Shown here piece after piece: positions 35,187-45,954 of a DNA stretch of 64,000 nucleotides. A program made the position numbers and the translations under genes. The notes under the pieces were generated by a model. That model was not told the origin of the DNA and did not search any database. It worked only from the letters and a program-made list of their open reading frames with translations. Location: NCBI GenBank assembly GCA_001599915.1, contig BCIG01000001.1, positions 930,001 through 994,000 of the forward strand, written 5' to 3'. The first letter of the stretch is position 1, and each line of letters opens with the position of its first letter. This stretch comes from Symbiotaphrina buchneri (Eukaryota > Ascomycota > Symbiotaphrinales > Symbiotaphrinaceae).

Positions 35187-35891
35187 TACTTGGATGCACC
35201 CCGTGCCAAATACTGTGGGCGTAATCAGGGCTACACTGAGCTATGCTTTATAGATTGTAGATTCTTCTTGAAGATGCGGTTGACATAGAGCGGCTGTCAT
35301 GTTCTAACTATACTTATACTAGATGGAACCTAGCAGTAGTGGTCATACAATACAGCTGAATGAATATGTGGCGGACAGATTTGCGGATTTATTCATCCCT
35401 CTGGCATCTCTGACAGAGAGAGCAGATATACTGCGTACTGCAGGCCGCTTAATATCAGCGATTGTAATCCCCTCAGATCTAGCAGTATGCTCTCATCTGT
35501 CAGTGGGATCCGGTTAGTCCCTCGGCTACCATTCGTCTAAGCACTCTGGCGATAAGGGCTATTCCACATCACTGGACCGCTTTCACTTTCATGGACGGAA
35601 TGACGAGTAGCCTTGAGTAGATTGAAAAATAGATATCGATATTCACAAGACATGCTGGAGTCAATATTGAATGACCCGAAGCCACTATAACGTCACTATC
35701 TGTATCAAAGCTTTTATCAACATACTCTCTGCTGTGCTCGCACCGTAAAACGGCGGATTCAAGCACAACCTTGCTCGTGATACGTCTCTCGAATAGCCCC
35801 AAATCCACGTACTCGCTGCCACCCTAACATGGCTTTCTCGACGCGCTCCAAACAAAACAAAAAGCAAGACATCCCCCCTCCTGGTATTCGT
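35187..35891. other. Convergent intergenic region
   Basis: 705 bp between the 3' ends of the transporter and the Zn2Cys6 gene. No supported feature. Confidence 0.5.
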
Positions 35892-38458
35892 TTATATGAT
35901 ATTAGCAATAGTCATCCTCGAGCTACTGTCGGGATTTGGTTGCTGTTGCGTCGACCGGGGCAGAGAAGCACCCAATCTCTGTTGCTGTTGCTGGTGGTGA
36001 CGTTCGGTAAGCTGTCGAGCGAAGGCCTCCAGTGCATCCCAACCCTCCCAGTCGTCCGACTGTTCGTCCGTCTGTTCGTCGGTGATAGTGGAACCAGGCG
36101 TAGTACCGTCCATTAAGTCGTCCGGCCAGCCAGCGAGTTGCTCCAAGCTGCTTCGCATATCCCCGCAAACATATACAAGCAATTCTTCGTCGTCCTCAGT
36201 CGCGTAGATACTATTACTCCGCTGGATCTTCTCCGCCATTAGATGCATGAAAAAGCTAAGATATCGACCGCAGGCAACGTTGGCCGCTCTGGCATCACCA
36301 ATCGCAGAACTTGCGAGAATGCAGGTCAAGGCCTCGTTGTAGTGATTAGAAAACAGAAGAAGTAATGTACACCTCCAGATATGTGTGCAGAGTAGAGTTG
36401 TGGCAGCAGCAGCAAGGCGCGATTGCCATGCATCAGGAGACCGTGACGGTACATCCGGCGACGGAACAGATGGAGAACCCATCGCCCTTGATAGATAATG
36501 AGCTGTGGCTTGCGCGACGTCCACGGAGTCCTGCAAGGCTGCTTTCCGGCTTTCGACTGGACTGGCTGCGGAGAGGTTGTGTCGGTGGAGTACCAACCGG
36601 GCGTTCTGCAGCTTTAATGATGGGCTCAGTTCGGAGGGCTCCAGGTACGCAGTCGAGTCGACCCTTGCATTGTGCGGTAGAGCTGCCGAGCATGCCTGTA
36701 ACTGATCATCCACAGCGGCAATGGCGGACTCTTCTACGACCGCGTCCCGAAGCACCCTTAGGAGTGATCCGACCGGTCTAATGACGCTGAGTGTACGTAT
36801 GATGCCCCTTTCTTCTGACGTTGGCAGAGGTTGAAACGATTGAGCATCCGCATACGACGGGAGATAAACGTCACAATCCAGGTCGTCGATGAGTGCAGGG
36901 CGTCCAAGTTCCAACGATACCAGCCTGCACGGGATTAACAAGCGTGATGAGGCAGTGCTGGCAGGTTTCTTACCTATCCAATGCATACAGACACCACCAA
37001 ACGCGATGTCGGGCAGTGCTCTGGACGCCTCTAGGAGGATCTTTTTCTCTGTGCAGACCAAGGTCCTGCGCGATGGAAATAGCAGACGCAAGCGATACAC
37101 TTGAGGCTGTCTTCAAATTTAACTCCAGTAGGCATCTGGCGGTTACACAAGCCCTTCTTGCGTGATCAAGCGTGTACTCCTCCGGCCACTCGTCCCACAA
37201 TAGCCTGGAAAGGTTGAGGTATCGCGTCGCGTCGTCATGCCGAGCACTCAGGGGATCCGTAGTACACAGCGAGCCGCATGCTAGGACAGCGAACAGAAGT
37301 GAAGCCCAGACCTTCAATCGCTGGTTCAAGCCAGCACTGTAAATTTCCTCATAATCTCTTCTGAATGAAGGCCAGTCGATCACCGGCATGCCAGGGTGAA
37401 CCCAACGATGATAGTGATCTAAGAGACGGTCCGCGGTCTCTCTTGTCGGGAGTTCTGGCGATACAGAAGATGATGAACTGGCGGGGCCGGCGGAAGAGGC
37501 AGGATGGGATAGATAGAAAAGACCCCGTCCATACCTTCGTAGGTTTGCTTTGACGTGCGACGGATAGGTTGGTACGTTTGCAGGCCGCCTGCGCTGTGAG
37601 CGCGATCCGTATTCAGGATCCGGAGACTCTGGTTGCTGGGGCCTAGAAGAAGATCCGGCATCGACTTCCATCGGACTTAATGATTCCGGCCGGACCATTG
37701 ATTGAAGCTGCGTCAGTTGCTGCCTTGCCTGCACGAGCTGCTTCTCTAGATCTTGCACTTGTCTGTGTTTTCGCAATCAGAAAAGCCGCCGAGGATTGCT
37801 ACGGAATGGCAGGGACAAGCCTTGACGTACTTGATAGAGGACATGCGACGATTCGTCTCCTTGGTAAATTGACACTTTACATTCCTACTCGAACATTCCG
37901 AACAGCTCGTTGTGTCAGTGGCATCACACTAGTTGGCATGTTAACACCAATATAGATCCAGCGTCCGACGCAGAAGCGTACCTTGACCTTCCGCTCTCTG
38001 CAAGCATCGCAGCTGGGGTCTTTACGTCGCTGGCGGTACGCTCTTTTTTGTGCGTGTAAGCCTGGAGAAGAGATGTGATGTGCCGGCATTCCCGGAGGTT
38101 GCGGCGTAGGTGGCGGACCCAATTGAGGATGGAATCCGGGAGGGCCATGGCCAGGAGACTGTGAGTGAGCATAATGCCCATAGGGACTTGCGCCAGCGGG
38201 ACCGGGGTTGATTGACGGTAAAGATATGGATTGCTGCATGGAGTACTCGGATCCGCTTGATGGGCGACTCAGTGATCTCGTGTCAAAGATGGAACCGACA
38301 TGAGCCATCCGAGGTGGAGGAGATACGCTCCCCGGCCTGGGCAAGCCATATGGATTAGGTGGAGGGATGCGCCCACTCTGACTTTGATCGTAGCGATCGT
38401 GCGAATCCCGAAAGTGATGCGCCATATCTCGATAACTTTGGTCTGAGTAATGGCCCAT
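35892..38458 (-). CDS. Zn2Cys6 transcription factor with fungal-specific middle homology region
   Basis: Four exons: 37982-38458, 37831-37928, 36974-37762, 35892-36924; 798 aa. A 140-residue Pro/Ser/Gly/His-rich N-terminus leads to a basic stretch (QKRAYRQRRKDPS) and the zinc cluster CDACRERKVKC...CSECSSRNVKC, about residues 150-177, with an intron right after VKVK. The linker and coiled coil follow (RRMSSIKQVQDLEKQLVQARQQL), joined across the second intron. The middle homology region spans roughly residues 270-480 (TADRLLDHYHRWVHPGMPVIDW, SLASAISIAQDLGLHREKD, HRVWWCLYALDR). The C-terminus has a poly-Gln run after HH. The start is taken at MGHYSDQSYRD; the frame is open further upstream, so a longer protein or an upstream exon is possible. 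Regulated pathway unknown. It has 4.1 kb of gene-poor DNA upstream. Confidence 0.88.
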
Positions 38459-41400
38459 AAGGCAACGGTCCGAGGTCGTTTGAGGAGAGCCGCTCCAATA
38501 TCGATCTGCCGTAGGATACACCGTCCCTTCTACTTTGAACCCCCCCTCGCCCCACCTACAGGGCCGCACATACCGGTAGAAGCCTCGAAGCGCAGAAGAT
38601 ACGGAATTTTGCCACACAAGAACCAAACACTGCCTTCCGGGCGGTCTGCGGATCGTCTGTCCAAATGGAGTCAGGTAGTTGGTCAAGCTTGAGAGTTTGC
38701 AGAAACTGTTCCAGTCATGCTATGGCTACTGCGATGACGGTGAGCAGATGTTATTGTTCCCAGGAGCTGCGGTGTAACTTCGTCGGATCAGCAGGTACTC
38801 CAGCTCGGTGCATCTGACGCGGAATCGACAATAATGACGGCGCCTGCTCCATATAAAAAAAAGTACAGCAGAAGGGGACCAAACGGGCCGAAAGAGCGGC
38901 AGCTAGTTTGGAAAAAAAGCACAAGACACGATTTTTGCCTTCACTGAAGCCCGAATTGAGGGCTCTTCTTCGGGCAACAATACGAGGTAGACGGGTGAAA
39001 GGGAAGGGAAGAGCGAGAAAAGCCGGAAGATTTACCTTTAGGTACGAAGGCCTGGAACGATTTGACTGCAGTTGCCGCCTTCCACCTACCGACAAGCGAG
39101 GGAGTGCGGATTGTGGAGTGCTCGTGCTCTTGACCGAGGCAAGAAGCTCGGATGGGCACCGACACCAACCACGTCGAGCGCAACTTTGATTAATAAATGA
39201 GAAAAGTTTCCGTTCAGGATTTGCAAAAAGGATGCAAGGCAGCCGGAGATCTGTGGCTGACTGTAGTGGCAGCAAGCGGCCGATCTCGGATTGGGAGTCG
39301 AAGGGAAAAGGACGAATTTGCCATCCTCCAAGATGGAGGTATGAGAAATGCAGATATCAGCAGATGTCGATCATTGCTGCTGTCAAGCTACCGCTTCCTA
39401 AACCGAGAGCAGGAGCGCATATCCGATGGCCCAAGTAGGAAAGGAGCCAGGACCGTAAGGGCAGGAGCATGCCGATGGCTTGTCCCTGAGCGCCCCCATC
39501 AGTGCAAGAGTGGGAAAGGCTTGAGAGCAATGGCGCGGGAAAGATGGAGACCGGTCCATCTGCCAGCCCGTGGTCAATCGGGGGGTTGCTGACATGGTGG
39601 TGCGCATCTGGCGTCGAGAAGATCCACAGTTTCCTTTTCCTACCTCGGTGCTGGGCTGAGGCAGCTGTTTCGATTTTGCCCCCCGGACAGGGTCCTGATG
39701 CCTGCCTCTCTGGTGCTAAGTGTGTGCTGGTTTGCAAAAATGCGCGCGCCAGGGTGTTCAGGGCGCCCAGGCGTCAGGGTGTCCGATCCTTGACTCGCCT
39801 GGTGTGCGAATGATGCCGACGTAAAAAAGGTTCCAAAGCTTCTTGGGAAGTCTGGACAGGCGGTCCAGGCCGGCTGCGACTAGACTAGCTCTCCCCAACC
39901 TGGAAGGAGGCTGGAGCCAAGTGTTCGGCTCTTCCCTTGTTCCCTTGCGTGGACGAATGATAAAACTCCCGATTGGCTGCACGGTGCGCGCCCAGCACGT
40001 TGGAAAATTTGCGCGGATCCTCGCCGTTTACACCATACCGGGCACCTCTAGGCGAAGTTACCTTGCTCTCGTGTTTACGCTCATACTTAGGTAGGCAGCT
40101 ACACGTACGGTCAGTATGTACTCCATGAGCATGAAGGCCAGCTCAAGGCCTTAGTACGGTACATGTACCTGCGTGGACGAATAGGCGTGTGTGGCGTTAC
40201 GTAGCGTACAGGTCGGGATTTCCCCAGCTCAGTCGGCACTATGTCAAATGGGGAAGATGACAGACCTCCTTCATTATTTGCTCGGGCAGGTAAAACAGCC
40301 CAAGCCGTGCTAGTCGTGAATGTTCGGCAGGCGGCAAACATCACTTAAGTTACTATTCGTACATACGACGGCTTCGGCGAGCAGCGAGATGTACGAGCTA
40401 CCGGTACTCGTATGCTTTTGATCTACCTGGACCAGGGATGAGCTTTGACAGCTCTGACCGCGGTATCTTCACGCCGAACTAGGCGGCGATCGCGGACCCT
40501 TCCCAGCGACCAATCCTTCGAACATCCGCCATTTTTCATATTGCTGGTTCGGGTAACCGTCCACGGAGACCCATCACTGTGGATTTCTCGCCAGACCTTG
40601 GGTACAGCACTAACCTGATGCACTAAAAGGAGCCAAGGAAATGAAGCCAGAGTCTGATCGTTGAGCGAGCCTGCGGGAAACGAACCCGTCAGAGCGGAAC
40701 TCAACGTCTCTGCAAGATACTCGAAGTACCGGCATATATGCCGAGAGAATGACCATGACAACTCACAATTGAGCGGTTTCGGAAACCCCAAGACGTGGTT
40801 CGATCGAAGGTGTTCTGCCTGACGCTCACTTGAGACTCAGAGCAGGGGAAGGAGGTTCAAGGCGATCCCCGCATGATCTTCGACGCTTGCAAGCGTGCTT
40901 GGCAAGGCGTGTAGTCGGGATTGAGGCAGGAGAGCACATCAGACGCGTCGCTGGGATCTTCTCACGCATGAGCCATGTGCTGTTTACGGCACTCGTATGC
41001 GCACGCTTCACATCATTGCCTCCCCCATATTCGCCACTCAAAGCTTCTGGGATTGTGAACTTCGGGCCCACAGAGTCACAGACGGTGGACGATTCACAGA
41101 CGGTGGACGATCCACAGAACAGGGGAATTGTTGGGGTTTGCCGATCATCGCCACATGACCACATTAACCTTGGAGCTAATTCGTATCCAGCTACGACGGT
41201 TCAGGCCTTTCCACCCGCCGCTGGCGCCGGCGCCGCCAACTTCTCACTCGCCTGTCAAAGGTTTGTCGAGAGGTAATCTTACTTTGTCAGGCATTACCAA
41301 TTCTAAAAGATCGACCAAGGAAGAAGGTGATCAAGTGGTACAACAGGCCCACGAGGTCGGCTAAAAGAGCAGAAGTGTGAACTCACGGCAGCTTCCGAGA

Positions 41401-42543
41401 AAAGTCTGAGCGTCTGCGATCAATTGAACGGCGAAGGAGTTCTGTGGGCGAAAAGAAGGATGGAAGAAGCGACACCGCCACTGGCGCAGTCGTTCCTCAT
41501 TCGTAAGGAATGTGAAACGAACATACAGGCAGCCGCTGATTGGGCTGCTCTGCCATCCGCAGCCGAGGCTCCCACGCGATGGACTGCGTACGGCATTGCC
41601 AAGCCAGCCCTGCAGCCTTAGTGGGTCTCGGGAAGCCTTCGCCATGTGCCGACTCCTTCGAGTCCTTCGTCGGATGTGAGAGAGAACGATCCCATCAGAG
41701 AGGGTCTTTTCGCAAGGTCTAGGCCACCTCGGATCTGCCTGCTTCCTCCAATCACCATCCGCCAATGACACGGCCAAGACTACGGGTTATTTTTGGAAAA
41801 AAGCATGGAATCTGCCGGAGATCCGCTGTCCCTATGTCCGACACCGGATGTTTACCCCGTCGACGTCATCTCTCCCTAGCATCAGTGCTTTTTTGCAATG
41901 ATCGCCCAACGAAGAATGCACTTTTTCGCGTTTCAAACATTCACGATCTTACCTACCGCGTACCAAGACTTCTAGAACACATGGAGCTTGCTAGGTATGA
42001 CCTCATCGTTTTGACAACTTACCCTGGCGGTCGTCTTGGTAGTGAATAATAGCAGCGGCCTTCATGATTCAAGAGACAAATGGCGATGCCCTCACCGTGA
42101 CGGAATTGCAGATGAGGCGAAAAGCCACTTACCACTTACTTACGAATGCACTTCTCGCGCACATACCAATTATGCGTTACTGAACCGTACTTTTCACAGA
42201 GTACCATCTGCTCCTTTACGTGTTATCGAGTTCGAGAAGCGACTGTCGCTCCAGCCCTGTGATGCACGAGTATTATCACATTCAAGAACAGGAGAAGAGA
42301 ATAGATCACAAAATCTTTGCCATTGCTCTTTGTGAGTTATCATCCGATCTACCTAAGATCGTGGATGCTACCACGCTTGTATGTTGCCATCACGCCGGAA
42401 CACAACGCCCAGATGGAGCAGGTTCTGTCTTCCATTTCAACAAAATCAATTGAAGCTTTTCTGCACCCCCTCGCACTCCCATCACCCTTGCTTCCGGCTC
42501 AGCCCGGTAGACGGTTCGCAGGAGGAAATCGCCTGCATCTCGT
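38459..42543. other. 4.1-kb gene-poor region upstream of the Zn2Cys6 regulator
   Basis: The longest stretch in the window without a gene I can support. Open frames up to about 148 codons occur on both strands (for example 40423-40791 minus, 40830-41276 plus, 41361-41777 minus) but none shows a domain, a credible exon chain or a low-complexity signature. No transposon ends or relics were seen. It may be a long regulatory region or leader for the regulator that ends at 38458, or may hold non-coding RNA. The part next to 42543 is the 3' flank of the decarboxylase gene. An 18-bp tandem repeat lies at 41076-41118. Confidence 0.5.
41076..41118. repeat. 18-bp tandem repeat, about 2.4 copies
   Basis: Unit TCACAGACGGTGGACGAT at 41076-41093 and 41094-41111, then a partial CCACAGA. 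The first two copies are identical. Non-coding as far as can be seen. Confidence 0.85.
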
Positions 42544-44084
42544 CTAGCAGACGGCGTGCGTCTTCCCGTGCTTGCCCTGAAGAGAATGTTTCTCATCCTT
42601 GTAGTGGGAATGAGCGTGCTTGCTCCGACGAGACCTGGGCCCAAAGTTCTTGATATTCCTAGTAATGTCAATTAGCCCAGCACATACAGCAATAAAGCCC
42701 ATCGTATACTCACTCGAGGTGTTTCGTCAAGTAATCAGGGTCCATCTTGTCGAGAGTCTCCATCACAAGCTTGATATCTGCCACACTGTATCCCACAAAT
42801 CAGATTAGTGAAAACCTCGGCGGAAGATTACAGAACATACAGCTGGTCGCAGCGACTCTTGCTGAAGTCCTCCCTCACAACAACACGCATCATCTTGAGC
42901 TTATCGACGTGAGGAGCCATAGTGTAGGCTGGGACGATCCAGCCACGTTCACGAAGATGATGCGCAATAGCAAACTCGTCAAACTTGGCCTGCTTCTTCG
43001 GATCCAATCTGAAAGCAACAAGCGGCAGACCCTTTCCGCTCTTTTTCGACATGATGATGAAACCCATGTTTTCAAGTGCAGCAGACAGGTAATCAGCGGT
43101 GCGGGTCAAATTCCTGAATAGCTGTTAGGAGCGATAACAGGGGCAAAACCCAATGGAAGGCTCTCACATCATGATCGAGCGATATCCACGCTTTCCAAGA
43201 CGAATCATCTGGTAGTACTGGCCAATAACTTGGGAGGCTCCCTTTGAGAAGTTCAAAGTGAATGACGCTTGATCAGCACCCAAGTAGTTGATGTTGAACA
43301 CGAGCTCCTTGGGAAGATATTCGGGAGAACGCCAGACGACCCAGCCAACACCGGGATACACCTATAAAGATACAATTAGAATGGTCACTCGCAGACATGT
43401 TCAGATACTGCAAGGAAAGAATTGCAGGCAAGCTACAAGGGTGTTATATTCTGACTTACCAAGCCATACTTATGCCCGCTGGTGTTGATACTGACAACCC
43501 TCTCCAAACGGAAGTCCCACTCCAAGCCGGGGTTGACAAAGGGAGCCACGAAACCACCACTAGCAGCGTCGACATGGATGGGGGTATCCATATTCTTCTT
43601 TATGAGGATATCGTTCATGGCTTTGACGTCCTCGTACTCGCCAGTGTAAGTGGTGCCCAGGATGGCGCAGATGCCGATTGTATTCTCGTCCACAAGGTTG
43701 ACAGCTTCCTCTGGATCGATGACATATCGGCCGGGCTCACAGTAGACGTAACGCTCCTCAACCTCGAAGTACCTCGCAGCTTTCTTTACCTGGCTTAGCT
43801 TGGGATCCTATGCGCTCATCGATTGTACTTACCTCCCAGCAGACTTGTACGGCGGAGTTCATAACAATATTTGGCTTGTCCCATGGCTTACCCTCTGCCT
43901 TCCGCTTGTTCTGCCAGCGCTTCTTCATCGCCAGAGTGCCCAACATGATGGCCTCGGAGCTGCCGACAGTGCTTGTGCCCAAAGCTTGAGGGCTATCCTT
44001 ATCAGTGGGAATATTGAAGAGGCGCCCAATCATAGAGACACATCGATTTTGGATATCTGCCGTCACAGGGTATTCTTCGTAGTC

Positions 44085-44617
44085 AGGAATAGTTATGTTC
44101 GAATCATAATGACCCGATATTAAGTGTAATATATCCTATATCAGGTCTTTTGATGCTTAAAGATAGAGTTCATCCTGATTTTTGGAAGATAATAAAAGAT
44201 GTATTAAAGTTAAATTCAAGGGCATCTACTGCTCATCTTCATTATTCTGAAATACGTTCAGTTATAAATCAGGCAGACTTTATACAGCTAATGATACTAA
44301 TATTTCCTATTGATATAAACCACACTGCTAAACACGTAGAATCTCCATTTATAGAGTTAGGGCAAATATGTACAGTTATTTATTTTGCTCATTTTTTTAC
44401 ATATTTTACCTATTAAACTACATAGGGGTGCAATTCCTCTACCCGCACCGATAAAATCTAATTACTTTATTAAGGCTATAGCTTAATTGGTAAAGCAAGC
44501 TGCTCATGATAGCTCAGATGAGTGTTCGATTCATTCTGGCCTTTGTTTCTGCTAGTTCGAATAAAAGTATATTCGGTTATTTAGGTATGGTGTATGCTAT
44601 GATGTCTATCCGTGTAC
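44085..44617 (+). other. NUMT: mosaic nuclear insertion of mitochondrial DNA
   Basis: A very AT-rich block inside a GC-balanced gene. Pieces seen on the plus strand: a tRNA T-arm (TTATG-TTCGAAT-CATAA, 44093-44109); an AT-rich stretch from about 44120, perhaps a mitochondrial intron; the end of cytochrome b (KHVESPFIELGQICTVIYFA, about 44315-44395); a likely second tRNA 3' end near 44422-44448; a complete tRNA-Met (44472-44543); and a cox1 fragment ([13 protein letters not shown], 44572-44610). These are not neighbours within one mitochondrial gene, so several pieces were probably joined at one break, as known for NUMTs formed during end joining. The host codons on both sides are directly adjacent in homologues, so nothing was lost. 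Confidence 0.9.
44472..44543 (+). tRNA. Mitochondrial tRNA-Met(CAU) copy inside the NUMT
   Basis: Folds completely: acceptor AAGGCTA/TGGCCTT (7 bp), D stem GCTT/AAGC, anticodon stem AGCTG/TAGCT with loop CTCATGA (anticodon CAT), T stem GAGTG/CATTC with loop TTCGATT. No mismatch beyond G-T pairs, which suggests a young copy. It has no nuclear role that can be inferred. Confidence 0.88.
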
Positions 44618-44985
44618 AATGAAATTTTTCGGAAGGCAGTCGTGCATAAGCTTCTCTGCCTCATCCTCCATGTATGTGGTGACGAAAGACGCAAGGTTGA
44701 GCGAGGCATTGCCATCGAGTTCCAAGTCGTCTCTGATAATACAAGTCAATTGCCTGTCAGACAATGGGTCCACTCGGGGCAGACCTACTTGATCATGCGG
44801 TATGCCGTATCCTTTGGCATCTCGTCATCAGGCATCTCGACTTTAGGGAGCTCCTGGGCGGCAAATCTGGAGCCATAGACGGTGGAGCTGAACTCCTCTT
44901 CGGGAATTTCCAGACTGAGCCCCTTGAGCTCAGGCACCAGCGGGCCGGTCTCATGGTCCTGCTGGACCGTCGAAAGATTCACCAT

Positions 44986-45954
44986 ATTGAGACAGATGGG
45001 GACAATGACAGATTTCCGGAAGTGAAGTTTCAGAGGAATGCCCGTCAGATGAGGGCTGGAAAGGCTGGAGGAGGGGAGGTAATGTACGGGGAGTTTGGAA
45101 GAAGAAGTAGGTAGCAGGGTGAGGAGGAAGGGGAAGTGGACGTGGGAGTGGAGACACAAAGAAAAGCAGGTTTGGCAGGGCAGCGGGGGATTGCGTGGAG
45201 GGAGTTGATACGGGCCAGCTGTTTCACCGCCCAGCATCGTCATGCATTGCTTAGCGAGGTTAAGCTCAGCCAGTCAAGCGGGTACCGAAAAGCTTAGCTT
45301 TCAGGCCACCTGATTTGCCGAAACCTCTGACATTTGAGGAGTTGGAGAGATACTACTGTTTCAAGTTGGCTGGTAGGTAGGGCATTCCTCTGGTCATATC
45401 TGTACTCCTGGGGACCTCATCGATACTCAAATGGACGCCGCCACCATGTGTCCGGTGGCTACGGAAGATTTATTGAAGTGGATTTGCTGTTGGGCGAGGT
45501 GGCCACGTTTCTGTAATCCAGGTAAATGCTTGACCAGGACCATGTGTCACGTTGATTGGACCCCTGAGCTTCGGCACAAGCTAAGGGATGAAGCCGGGCT
45601 TGATGGAGCTTGGTGTACTTCGTACCCTTGTCGTCACCGCCCGTCAGCTACCTACGCTGTGCGCTGGATGAGCCCCTCACACTCACAGGCATAGACTGAG
45701 ATTCAACTGCCTCCCAATTATTGAACTTGTCAATTCTTCCCAGCGAGCCGCACAACGAGCAATTCAATAAATTTCTATTGATTCCTAAGCAGACAACTGC
45801 ATTATTACCCTACTGAAGATCCTCGAATGTGTGCCATCCATATGCAAGGAGACCAGCCATGACAACGCATAAAGTACGCCGAACCAATAGAAGGACGATT
45901 GTGATTTCAATCGTTTCATTACTCACGCAAATCGCAGCAATAGTCATAACCCCG
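44986..45954. other. Intergenic region, decarboxylase promoter side
   Basis: 969 bp without a supported gene. The A/G-rich plus strand at about 45060-45190 (C/T-rich on the coding strand) is probably the leader and core promoter of the decarboxylase gene. Confidence 0.45.

Larger units (their letters stand above)
42544..44985 (-). pseudogene. GAD1: Glutamate decarboxylase gene interrupted by mitochondrial DNA
   Basis: PLP enzyme that turns glutamate into GABA in the cytosol (GABA shunt, acid and oxidative stress). Exons on the minus strand: 44789-44985, 44618-44732 // 43833-44084, 43460-43783, 43168-43361, 42841-43113, 42714-42785, 42544-42658; together 513 aa. Family blocks: MVNLSTVQQ start, [57 protein letters not shown] (PLP lysine), [21 protein letters not shown] and a His/Lys-rich tail. 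The second exon is cut by 533 bp of mitochondrial DNA (44085-44617) exactly between the codons for Ile (KNFI) and Asp (DYEEYP). The insert is not a multiple of three, carries stops, and has no AG at its downstream edge that would restore the frame, so the gene should be inactive. All other exons are intact, so the event looks recent. Confidence 0.9.

Noticed and set aside
38459-42543. Degenerate transposon as explanation for the gene-poor stretch
   Set aside because: No terminal repeats, target duplications, recognisable coding remains or AT-rich mutation pattern were visible.
44150-44416. 88-codon open frame in the AT-rich block
   Set aside because: Its end is mitochondrial cytochrome b sequence inside the NUMT; it is not a nuclear gene.
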